The notes beneath the pieces were generated by a model that had not been told where the DNA came from, ran no database searches, and saw nothing but the letters and a program-made list of their open reading frames with translations. Shown here in pieces: positions 38,165 through 50,164 of a stretch of DNA of 64,000 nucleotides. The stretch is taken from contig RWJK01001684.1 in NCBI GenBank assembly GCA_004335835.1, forward strand, positions 34,085 to 98,084, in the 5' to 3' direction. This DNA comes from Scenedesmus sp. ARA3. Taxonomy: Eukaryota; Chlorophyta; Chlorophyceae; Sphaeropleales; Scenedesmaceae. Position numbers and translations under genes: made by a program. Within the stretch, counting starts at the first letter, position 1, and each line of letters begins with the position of its first letter.

Positions 38165-39459
38165 GCAGCGCATTACTGCAGCAGTGGTAGTGGTTTAAAG
38201 CTGCACATGGTGTGACGTGATGGCATGCAGCAAATGTTTGGGTCGCTGGCAGAGCAGCAGCGTACATGTGTGTTCATGTGTTGCCACAGGCCTGAGGCCT
38301 GCAGGTGCTGCAGTGACAAGGTATGCAGCAGTCGCATGTTTTGAAAGGCAAGTGAAAATGCTTGACTGTGCGTATTGGCCAGAGGAACTAAGCCCAAATG
38401 TGGAGGCTTTGAACACGTGTGCTCAGTGTTGGGGTGTCAGTTTGTTGAAGCAGTTCGGGCACAGTCCGACTGAGTCTGTTTGACATGTGAGCTTCACCCA
38501 CTGACAGGTCTTGCGTCAGTGCAACCGGTTGGTCGTGCAACAGGAGAACCGTTCTGGACAGATTTGAGATCTTACAAGCAGGTCACTTGGGATCCCCTGC
38601 AATTGGCTTTGTTTGGTAGAACACATGGTGTAAATTCGTTCTTATAAATAGCCGGTCCATGCCTGAAGCAGATGAACAATCTGCACTAAAATTGCAACTA
38701 ACACGTTGCATTGACACTGCCCAGCTTGGCTGCACCTGCAACGCCTTTTTTGCCCACATAAAACTTCGAATGGCGGCCATGTGAGGACGGCAGCTGCACA
38801 GCAGGCAAGCTGAGCACAGCCACAACCGCCAGGTCCTCTGCTTCACGCCCTTGCTTACAAGCTCTGCCTCCTGCAAGACTACTCACCACAACATTTTACC
38901 TACATCTAGGTACAGTGCTGCAACACTGATGTTGCTGTCGATGCCCAGTACCGTAATGGGCAGTGGCACTGCCAGGCAAAAGCAAAGTGTTCACTGAGGT
39001 GGCACCTCAAAAATCGATGCAGGAGCCCGGATGCAGCTGATGCCAAGACACTTGCCGCATCATCATCAACTGCTTCGGCGTACAAGCGGTTGTTGGGCGT
39101 GTGTGAGGGCTGTCCTGTCATGTCTGCCCACCCCTCTTGATTTGATGCCGTCCAATGTAAGTGCCAGATGCAGCGGCTCGTTGAGCCAGCTCCAGGCTAA
39201 AAACAAATTTGCTTAGGGGACGTTTATCAGTTTTCAGGAACAGCCTGTGTGTATGTTATCCAGAGCCCCACACAAAAGCCCGTTGGTTGTCTCGACTTCC
39301 TTTCCTATCGCTTCGTCCCTCCTGCTGTCGCAGGGCTATACTGATTGGATGCGGATATCATTGTTCTGACTGAAAAATAAGCTTTCAAATAGCTTGTATG
39401 CTGGCTGGTCTGCAGCTGGCTGAGGCAGCTAGTTCAAGCATCGCTCTTAACCGAGGCAG
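38165..39459. other. Intergenic stretch
   Basis: No supported gene. It holds the 3' flank of the upstream gene and presumably the promoter of the gene starting at 39460. Confidence 0.45.
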
Positions 39460-41876
39460 ATGGTGCCTTGGGGTCGCCAGGTGAGACTAATGATGCCTCC
39501 CACGCAGCGGTGCGTTGCCTTGCAGTTGGAGCTGGCACAACCGATCGAAAATGGACTCTGCCAGCGAGCCTATGCTTCTTTCTATCTGGTGTGGCCGGCA
39601 GCACTGCTGCATGCATTATCATTGCGATAAGAACTGCAATTGTAAAACAAGGTGCTGTTTGCTACGCTCCTGATGCTGTGCCATCACTGTCCTGTGTGAG
39701 GAAACTGCTGCTGTGTAGGCAAACACCCCAATAGACTCGCTGTGCCTGCTGCGTGTCAACCGCAGGGAATTAAGCGTCAATCAAGCAAAGTTGGACCCGT
39801 TAACGTGCTGCAGACATATGCCCAGGGCCCTGCAGACATTGAGTTGTTCACAACTGACAGCTGCGCACCACTCAGCTACCTGTCATACAGTGAGCTGCTG
39901 CTAGCTTTCCCCAGCGGCAGCGTGCCCCAGCAGCCCTTTGACCTCAAGTCCGTGCAGTGGCAGCTTCAGTCAGCCACTGCTCCAGGCAGCAAGCGGCTGG
40001 TGCATCTTGCAGTGTTAGTGCCTGCAAGCAGCAGCGATCTCCTGCAGCCACCTGCGTGTGCTGCTTTGACATCTGGCCAGTTTGACCTGCAGCAGGACGC
40101 CAGCAAGGCTTTCCTGCAAGGCTACGAGCAGCAGCACAGCAACGCAGCCAACAGCCACTTCAACAGCATCAGCAAGCAGCAGCGCCCTCCGCGCAACGGC
40201 AGCATGGCAAGCAGCGGCGACGGCTCCGGCAACCACCACAAGCGGCAGCAGCTGCTCACGCAGAGCGACTACGAGCACTCTGGCGACGAGGGCGCTCTAC
40301 AGCAGTACCAGCACGGCAGCAGCGGCAGCCCTGGCAATGGCTTCTACGCCAATGGCAAGAGCAGCCAGCACTCACCGCAGAAGCAGCAGCACCAGCGCTC
40401 GCAGGACGGTGCCCAAGAGCACGAGCGGCGCAAGTTTACACGCAACATCTTGAATGCTAACAATAAGAAGGAGTCCCTTGAGCGCTACAAGGCAATCATC
40501 AGCCTCATAGAGTCCTGCAAGCGGCGCCTGGCAGCGCTGCCGCAGCTGCAGCAGCCAGGAGCCTCTCCTGCAAGCATTTCCTGGGGCTGCGAGCCGGCCT
40601 GCTCGCTGCTGCAGGCCGTGCTGGATGTGGGCGAGGCGCTGGCGAGCTTTGGCAACAGCCACTTCCCGGAGCACAGCAACGAGGGGCGTGCTGTTTTGGC
40701 GGGAGACTACCGCGCGCTGCTGCGGCAGTACCTCTCGCAGTTTGGGTTCATGTTTGCAGCGGCCACCAAGGAGCAGCTGCCGCACGACCTGCAGGTGTGT
40801 ACAGCAGCTGCTTAGCAGCTCTGCAATTGTTGCGTGTTGTGAAAAAGGCAGTCGTTTAGAAGCAATGTTGTGCAGAGTTGGCCGCCCCTTCGGGGGCGGC
40901 GCTGTGGTATCCTTGCACATACAGCAGCAGCAGCAGCAGCTGAACAGCATCTACTAGCGCACAGCACGGAGTAAACAACACCCTCATTCAAGCATGTGTC
41001 CTTTTCCATCTTTTTTAACCTGCAGGAGGAGGTGCAGTCTGTCGGCAGCCTGCTGGCCACCCGCTGTGAGGCATACGACCTGCTGTACGATCAGCTGGTG
41101 CGGCATGTCGGGCTGGAGGGCCGCGGCGGGCCTTCTACTGTTGTACTCAACCACAACAGCGCAGCTGCTAACCCGCACACTACTATTACTGCCAACCCCA
41201 CCAACACCACCACAGCCAGCTCCAGCAGCAAGGCCAAGGCGGTGAACAAGGGCCTGGGCGGCGCGGCAATTGCAGCAGCAGGGCTCGCAGGTAGGCGGCT
41301 GAATGAATGTGTGGTTGGGAGGATGGGTAGCTGCGGTTTGGTTGGACATGGGTGTGCGTAGTAGTGTGGCCCCAGTAACATGAGGTTCAGCATCTTGCTA
41401 CTGCTACTCTGCCACGCTCACAGCAGCGCAAGCAGTACGCACACAGATGTCAGGTATCCAATTTGGCTGTGCTGGCTGCCCTGCCTGCCTGCTTGCGCTG
41501 CTGACAATGATGTGCAGGGCTGCTGCTGGTGCGCATGATGCGCGGGGGTGGCGGTGGCGGCGGCGGCAGCCGCAGCAAGCGCGGCAGCAGCAGCAGCGCC
41601 GCAGCCGGCTCGTCTTCGCTTGCAGGCCAGCAGCAGCGGCTGCGCATCCCCAAGGGCAAGAACGGCCGCGAGCTGCTGCTGGTGAGCCAGCTGAGCGCCT
41701 GCGGGGACGAGATGCGGCGCGCAAAAGCAAATGAGGAGCTTCTGAAGGACGATTGGCGGCTGGGCCGGCAGGTGCGGCTGGCGTGGCCGCCCGGGCCGCC
41801 GCTGCCGCCTGGGTATGCTGAGCTGGCTCCGGATGCGTGCAATGTGAGCCAGCTGCTGCAGGAGATGTATGGCTGA
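39460..41876 (+). CDS. Unknown protein, 578 residues
   Basis: Five exons fit one frame with perfect phases: 39460-39480 (MVPWGRQ, then GTGAGA), 39526-39588, 39766-40794, 41026-41290 and 41518-41876. The N-terminal third is a compact, normally composed region (IENGLCQRAYASFYL, VLQTYAQGPADIELFTTDSC). Next come a Gln/His/Ser-rich linker, a helical region (ESLERYKAIISLIESCKRRL ... LLRQYLSQFGFMFAAATKEQ ... ATRCEAYDLLYDQLVRHVG), a glycine/serine hinge, and a C-terminal helical segment ending LLQEMYG. I do not recognise the family. The helical part looks conserved enough for profile searches. Confidence 0.75.
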
Positions 41877-44800
41877 GTGGCTCTGGGCGAGGTGGTGTGA
41901 GGCTGAGTGAGGCGGCTGTGTATTTGGTCTGTGTTGGATGGTGGTGTGGAGTGAGCAGCTGTGTTGGGGGTGATGTGCGTCTTGCAGGACAGCTGGGTGG
42001 TACACCTTGCTTGCATGCGGAGCTGTGGTAGTGGCGAGTTGTGTACGCAAGGTGGGCTGGCGCTGTGTCCGGATGGGCACTGCAGTGCTGGGCGGTGAGT
42101 GATTGGTGGCGTCGCTAGGCTGCGCATGGGGCGCAGTTGTATGGTCACCTTAATGGTGCTTTCAGTGTGCCAGATGGAGCCTGTGGGCAGTACTAGAGGT
42201 TGCGTTGCGTGTGAAAAGCATCTGCTGCGGGTGGTTATTGGCTTGCGCTTGGCAAGTCTGCAACACACACGCACGCATGCGGCTTATGCAGCTGGTGATG
42301 GTCAGCGGCAATTGGATATGCGCTGGGAGCACTTGCTGGTCGCTTCGAGGGTTGCTGTGTGTTGGCTGCTGCCTTCGCTGCTGCTTCGTGGTACCTGATC
42401 GGTGGGCAGCACATGGCACGGCATCACGCAAGCAAATGTGTGGGCATGGGTGGTCGAGATGGTGCTATGTTTGGTGGGTGTGTACATGTGTGTTGGGCAG
42501 CCTAGCGGGCAGAGATGTCACCAATGCAGATCAGCATCGGAGGGGTGGGGGGTAGGTCAGGACACGTTACTGCAGCGTGTGTGCTGCTTGCGGGTGCAGC
42601 TCCTTTTGTGGGCTGTGCTTTGCATTCATCAGCGTCAGGCACTGCTGTAAAGGCACCTTTACAATTGCTGCACCGATTGTTGCTTGCCTCATTGTTGGTG
42701 CTCATCCACAGTGTTTCAGCTGTCAGTAGGGTAGCTGGATAGTAGCACTGGGCCCATCGAGTGCATGTGCTGCTGCTGACTGGGAAAGGTTGCTTTGTGG
42801 GTATGCTCAGCATATGCAGAAGCTCTGCATGCCTTCACTGCTTGACTGATGGCGCACTTCAGCTAGGATGACGGTAGGCAGGTCAGGCGTAGATGACTGC
42901 TTTCAGGCTACATGTTTGGCTGCGTGTTGCTCATTTTGCGCACACACGATTTTGGTAGGCGCAACAGGGTATGTCAGGATGGAGCACTGTCTAGCGTGGG
43001 GCCACTAGTTTCCGGTCTGCTTTGATGTCGTGCTTGCCTCCAGTGAATGTGACGGCAGGCTGCATGCGCACACCTAATCATTTAAACCAGCTCATATGGT
43101 CAGGAAGTTGTTGAGTGCGTCTTGAGAGTCACAGGGTTGCAATTCGCACAGCCGCCGTGGATGTGCCTGGACGGCAATGCAATTACCTGCTTCAGGCTTG
43201 CTTGTGGCTGTTCTGAGGTGTATGTGTTTTATTCTTGGCTATGCAAATCTGCTGTTGGTGCACCAATACGTGATGTAAAATTGGACTCCAAGTTGAGATG
43301 GCATCTCCGCGTACCTGCACTCAGCCTCAAAAATACCGCCATGGACGCTGCAGTGTGTTTGTACGATCTGGTACAGCAGAGCATGCGTCGCCCTCCTGCA
43401 TGCAGTGTGCGCACACGTGCTCGCCATTGGCAGCCACACTGTGGCATGGCATGCCTTCCGAAGGCTGCGGCAGTATAACCTAGCCGTTGCTGCGGCCAAT
43501 CGCAATCCAACTGCCAGCTGACAATGATGAGGGTAACGTTACAGTGGTGTGTCTGAGCAGCTACACCGCCACAGACACCGGATGAAATTGAAGCTGACGG
43601 CCGCACAGCCCAAACTGTCACTCACAGACAAGTATTAACATGGAGTTTTCAGAGTTTTTTAGCATGCGACGCAGATGCTGGGCCATGTCAACCACGCTAC
43701 TGCATGTCACAGGGGACGAATGCAAAGAAGGTCAACAAGCCAGTAGCGCTACAACAGAGCTCACAACGCTCACACTTGAAGCAAGTGCCATCCGTGTCAC
43801 CTGAAATTAGCAATGGGTGAACATTGATATCCAGCCACAGTCAAAGCCACAGTCAAACCAAGCTATTGCTTTGATAGTGGCAATCCTGTCGAGCATGCAG
43901 CGCAGCACGTGCCCTGCACAGCAGCAGGCCGGCTGGTGCATGGCACTGCCACACTCTGCAGGACAGCAAACCCCTTAATCATGCAATCCACGGATCCTGA
44001 CCGTCACTGACAGAAGCACAACATGGGCAGCAGCAGCAGCAGCAGTGGCTTCATTGCACTGTCGACAGCAGCTATACAGATGCCCAACCATGCCGTATTG
44101 TGCCACACACTGTGCAAGGGGGTAGTGATATACAAGGCACAGGGCATACCAAACGACTATGGGACGCACGCACAGCTGCACAGGCAAGCAATATCTGATC
44201 CTGCACAGCTCTACGTGTATGTGTACAATGCCGCCGCAATCATTGCTAGTGCTGTAAACACACTGCAGCATGCTGATGTCCAAAGATACCAGATCCTTCA
44301 CCTCCGACATGTGCTGAGTCAGCAGCACATGCAGCTGGACCTACTGCAACAGCACCTGGCAATGGACAGCGGCTATAAGCAGGTGACCAGTCAAGCACGT
44401 GCATCCATGCCTCCACCTCCAAAAAGAAGGTCGGACACCTTTGGGATACCGCTGGTGGTCTGGCCACCGTGCTCGGCACCGCGACCTTTTTGGCAAGTTT
44501 GCAAACCCCAAGAAAACCCTACCTAGGCTGTCACAAATGACAGCGTTGTCAACTCCTATGCCGCTAAAAGAACCCTACGTGCTGCCTTACAGCCAGCCGC
44601 AACTCCGGCTGCTGGCAGCTTAAACGCCAAAATAACAGCCGTGTAACAGGCTTGTAACAAGCGAGCCAGATCAGGCGAGTCACCGGCAATCCCTGCTGAC
44701 CCGGTCAGGAGGGTGTGGCATGCTGCAGGAAGCAGCGCGTGAAGGCGCAGGCTTGTCAGTCTGGAGCTGTCATGTAACAACGTAACATAACAACTGCAAT

Positions 44801-45605
44801 GGGGTCAGAGCATTAGCGAGACAGTTATGTATGTCTGTCAAGGTGCGGCCATCAAAGCCATGCCGACACATCCAGAACTGCACTCAGAACTGACGCAATA
44901 CATACACACACAAAAGCACACCAACCCAGCAGGGAGTTGAACACAATACCATAATACGTGCTCTTGCTGAAGCAAGCAAGTTGTGTACAACCTGCTGCAG
45001 GGTAGCTAAATCATAGGCAGCCGCCCCCAGCAATGCAAGCAGCACCAATTGGCATGCATTTCTTCAGCTGCGAGAACACACCGCGCAAGCTGCAACATGC
45101 ATCAGCCGCCGCCGCCGCATGCCTTATATCACTACATATAACGCACAGCACAGCAGAAGCAGCACCGTTGAAGTTGGCTGAATCACACACGCCACACACA
45201 CATGTGTTCAAACGAAACCAACACAACACCTCTGCGCAAGCCTGCTTCATGATGATATCAGCGAGACTGCAGAGGTACAATGTTGCTGAATGTTATCACA
45301 CCACCTCAGCAGCACCTGTTCAACCTCAGCTGCCTCTCATATTGCCGCAACAACACAAGCAGCTGCGCCACACCCGCAAGCCGCTAAGCAGGCCTCCAAA
45401 CTTTGCAACCGGCTGCCTAGCTGCTGCGGTGCACAGTTCCTTTTGGCTGTGCAGACCTGCCTGATCCACTCTGCAGCAGAACCGACTACACCACCAGTCC
45501 TGCAGGATAGCTTGCTGCTGCTGCTGCTGCTGCTGCGCTGCACAGTCTCGTGTGGCTGTGCCTGTGGCGGCCTGCCTAATCCACTCTGCAGCAAAACTGA
45601 CTGCA
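41877..45605. other. 3.7-kb stretch with no supported gene
   Basis: Open frames here (longest 44023-44526, plus) lack splice support and convincing codon use. It separates the convergent 39460-41876 and RBR genes. Confidence 0.45.
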
Positions 45606-45640
45606 CTATGAGTCCTGCAGGATCACTTGCTGCTGCCTGC
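45460..45640 (-). repeat. Duplicated 3' end of the RBR gene
   Basis: A unit of about 120 bp around the RBR stop codon (CTGCCTAATCCACTCTGCAGCA to GTCCTGCAGGAT) is present twice, near 45460-45515 and 45570-45635. The stop is in the second copy at 45606-45608. Confidence 0.7.
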
Positions 45641-45659
45641 CAAACCTGCCTGCCTCACC

Positions 45660-45692
<33 letters not shown>

Positions 45693-48600
45693 CTGGGCCT
45701 GCGCAGCAGCATCACCTGCTGCTGCTGCTGCTGCTGTTTCTTCAGGCCCTGCCGGCGCTGCTGCACGTGCAGCAGCAGCAGCAGCTGCGGTTTGGCCACT
45801 GGTGTCCAGAGCCTGCATGAGGCTAGTCAAACCAGCAGGCGAGCCGAGCCCAGCAGACTGCTGCTGCTGCTGCAGATCTTGCAGCGGCTGCAGCGTGCCT
45901 TGCTTGCCAGCAGTGGCAGCAGGTCGAGGTGCAGCAGCAGCAGCAGCAGCAGCAGGGCTGCCAGTGCCTGAGCTGCTGCTGCTGCCGTTTGCTGCATACT
46001 GCTGGCCCATCACAGCAGCAGCAGCAGATGCAGGAACAGGCACATCATCCAGTTCCATAACCTCAGCAGCAGCAGCAGCAGCAGCAGCAGCGCCTGCTTG
46101 CTGCATGCGCTGCATACCGTTGCTGCTAGCAGCAGCAGCAACAGGCAATCCCTGATCCTGCTGCTGTCTTGCATCTGTCTGCCTGGCAGCTGCCACATCG
46201 CTCTCATACAACTGCTGCTGCTGCTGCTGCCGCTGGCCGTTTGCTGCTGCGGCAGCTGCACCAATGTGAGCAAGCTGAGCATCCCTCAGCTTGGGGTTGA
46301 GGTGGCCTGCTAAGCCCTGCTGATGCACGCCCACTATACCCTGCTGCTGAACCGCAGCTGTGCCTGATGGCCGGCTCAGTCTGCTAAGCCTGCTGGGGGC
46401 ACCGCCAGCAGCAGTAGCAAGCATTGACATCCCCGCTGCTGCCATAGCAGCAGCCTTACCGGCTGCGGGCCTTGGTCCATAGCCATACCCTGCTGCTGCT
46501 GCTGCCACGCCGCCGGCAGCATCATCACTGCTGCCCCTGAACCCGAAGCCCTGAGGTCCCTCCGGCCCAACCGAAGCAGCAAAACCGCCAGCAGGCAATC
46601 CCTCAAAACCCTGCATCGCTGGCATGCCATTACCGGCTGAACCGCCAAACCCGGCATGCTCTGTACCGCCTATACCTGCGGATCCTCCAAACCCTGACAT
46701 GCTGCTTAAACCGCTGCCGCCGGCACCGTTAAACCCCAGCCCCTCGACGCCGCCGCCGCCACCCACAAGACTCAGCGCCCTGTATGTGCTGGAGGTCCCA
46801 CCGCCAGCAGCAACAGCAGGCGCGCCGCCGCCGCTGCCTCCACCCCATCCCCGCTGCTGCTGCTGCTGCTGCTGCTGCTGTGCGGCATGCATTAGAGCAG
46901 TGAAGATCGGGGACTGTGACCCTGCCGGCTGTGCTGCTGCTGCATCGCTGGCTGCGGGCAGTTCGCCGCTGTTTTGCCGTCCAGATCGTGTGCCGTTGCT
47001 GCCGTTGCCTGATATTGCTGGCTGCTGCACGGTGGTTAGCAGGAAGCCCTTCATGACTGGCACAAACACCTGACAGCAGCAGCAGCGGCAGCAGCAGCAT
47101 GACATAGCACATGATGAGATGGCACATCAGGAAATCGCACATGATGAGATGGCGCATGATCAGATGGCACATTTAAGATGACACAGAGGACGATGACATA
47201 AGATGAGATGGCACATCAGGGTGCTGCCGCATAAGTCAGCGCTTGCTCACTGATATTAAACCAATACCACCAATGCCCCCTCCCCAAAAGCATGAGATGG
47301 AGGTGAGATGCACACAAAGAGCACAGCGCTGCTCACCGCGTTGTAGAAGGCGATGATGTCGCCCGTGGCCTGTGTGACCAGGCCCGGGTCGGTGCGCTGC
47401 AGCGCCACGCTGCGGAACGCCTCCTGGCGCGCGTGCGCCTGGCGCTTGTAGTGGCTGATGATCTCGCGGAACGTTATCTGCGGGCGTTACATAACAATGT
47501 GATAACATTGTCAGATCCAGAACCTGTCGCTGGTGATCAGATGTGCGGCAGATGCCATGATTGACAAGATGGCGATACGAAGCCATAGATCAGACCAGCA
47601 ACACACCAGGTATTTCAGAGCCTTCAGCACACATCCCTAAAACCGCACCTGGTGCAGCCAGTTGACCTTGCAGTAGCCGTACAGGCTGGCCAGCAGCAGC
47701 GTGTCAAAACTGCATTTGCACTGTAAACCACAACCCCCAGAACCCCAAACACCCAGCCTAAACCGCACCTGGTGCAGCCGGTTGACCTTGCAGTAGCCGT
47801 ACAGGCTGGCCAGCAGCAGCGTGTCCAGGTGGCGGCCGTAGAAGAGGTGCGTGTGGCAGTACAGCGCGTGGCCCAACACCTCGTGCACTGCTGCCAGCAC
47901 CTCCTCTCCCTCCATAGGCGAAAAGTCCAGCCCGTGGCTGCAGATAAACAACAGAAACAACAACAGCAGCAGGTCAGATGGGCTTTGTGTTGTTATGATG
48001 TGGTTTGGGGTGCGGCAGCAGGTGTCCCAGCACCTCGTGTACTGCTGCCAGCACCTCTTCACCCTCCATTGGGGAGAAGTGCAGCCCATGGTTGCAGGTA
48101 AAACACAAGATACACAACAGAATCAACGACAGCAGCAGGTCAGATGGGTTTCGTGTTGTTATGATGTGGTTTGGGGTGCGGCAGCAGGTGTCCCAGCACC
48201 TCATGTACTGCTGCCAGCACTTCTTCTCCTTCCATGGGTGAGAAGTCAAGGCCGTGGCTGCAAGTGGGGAGCGAATTAAACAAGGGCAGAAATGGGCGTG
48301 AAACAGACAGACAGGGTGCACGCAGTGGCGGCGCAGGCAGCAAAACACAGCAGAAGTCAGATGGGTGCTTGTTTTCCTTCAAGGTGTTTGTGGCCCAGCA
48401 CCTCATGTACTGCTACCAGCACCTCCTCACCCTCCATTGGGGAAAAGTCAAGCCCGTGGCTGAAAAAACAGCACAAGATACAAGACACAAACGACGGAAG
48501 CAGCAGGTCAGATGGGTTTCGTGTTGTTTTTGGTGTGTTGTGGTGCGTGACGGCTTATCCCAGCACCTCCTGCACTGCTGCCAGCACCAGGGTGCTCACC

Positions 48601-50128
48601 CTCCCAGCTGAGAGTCCAGACCGCGGCTGCAAAACAATGCACAAACAGAATGCAAGGGGCAGAGCTTACAGCACATGAGACAACTGTCCTCACCTGACAG
48701 CCACCAGCCTGAACGCCGCCAGCTTGAGCAGCTTGCGGCAGTGGTCGTGCAGCACCGCACTGGCTGCACAAACATATTCCACACTGTAATAAACACTGTT
48801 AAAACACTCACCTCACAGCCACCAGCCTGAATGCAGCCAGCTTGAGCAGCTTGCGGCAGTGGTCATGCAGCACCGCACTGGCTGCACAAACATATTCCAC
48901 ACTGTAATAAACACTGTTAAAACACTCACCTCACAGCCACCAGCCTGAANNNNGCCAGCTTGAGCAGCTTGCGGCAGTGGTCGTGCAGCACCGCACTGGC
49001 TGCACAAACATATTCCACACTGTAATAAACACTGTTAAAACACTCACCTCACAGCCACCAGCCTGAACGCCGCCAGCTTGAGCAGCTTGCGGCAGTGGTC
49101 GTGCAGCACCGCACTGGCTGCTCATACAACTTCTACACTGTTACAAACACTGTTATAACACTCACCTGACAGCCACCAGCCGGAACGCAGCCAGCTTCAG
49201 CAGCTTGCGGCAGTGGTCATGCAGCACTGCACGAGCCGATGCATCACCGCCAGGCGGCAGCGGCGAGCCAGGAGCACCGATCGCCCTTGGCAGAGGATGC
49301 TCGGGTTCAGCTGGAGCAAAGGCCTCTGCAGCATGCGGGTGTGAAGCCACACCACCGTCTGCTGCTCGCTGCCGCTTGGGCACTAGGTCAATGTTTGTGG
49401 CGTCTGCTGCTGCTGCTGCTGCTGAGGAGTCTTGCTCCATGGGTGCCGGTGAGCCACGAGAATCGGCAGCAGCAGCAGCAGCAGCCTCGCTGCCAGGTGT
49501 AGCACGCTTGCGCGAGCCTGCTGCTTGCTGCTGCTGCTTCTGATCCGTATCTTCTGCCTGCTGCTTGTCAGCAGCTGCCGCAGGTGCAGCTCCCTCTGCC
49601 ATGTTTGCATCCTGCTGCTCGGCAGAGGCAGCGGCATCACCTCCTGCAGACCCGCCAGATGCTGCCGGCTCGGCCGCGCCCTGCTGCTGCTGCTGGCCTG
49701 CTGCTGCTCGTGCCAGCCTGTAGAAGCTGCTGCCAGGGGCCCAGCCCAGGCTCTCCAAGATCTTCTCTTCCACCGTGAACATGTGGCGCTTGAGCTCCCT
49801 GCAACAATATTAGAAGAAGACAAAAGTCACAGTCATGAAAACATTTCAGGCTCTCCAGGATCTTCTCCTCAACAGTGAACATGTGGCGCTTCAGCTCCCT
49901 GCAACAAACCGCAAGGAAACATCATTATTCACTATGTTTCATTCTCTGAAACGTCAGGCTCTCCAGGATCCTCTCCTCCACGTTAAGCATGTGGCGCTTG
50001 AGCTCCCTGCAGTAGACAAACATCAACAAGTTCCCGATCAGCAACAACAATTCACTTGAGGAGAACAGGCCAGGCTCTGCAGGATCTTCTCTTCCACTGT
50101 AAACATGTGGCACTTGAGCTTCCTGTTT

Positions 50129-50164
<36 letters not shown>

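Noticed and set aside
44023..44526. 167-residue plus-strand frame as a gene
   Set aside because: No splice partners, unusual codon use for this genome, no recognisable motif, and the opposite strand is equally open.
48691..49125. Regular spaced repeats as a CRISPR array
   Set aside because: The whole 118-bp unit is repeated without unique spacers, and the unit is an RBR exon tail plus intron in a eukaryotic gene.
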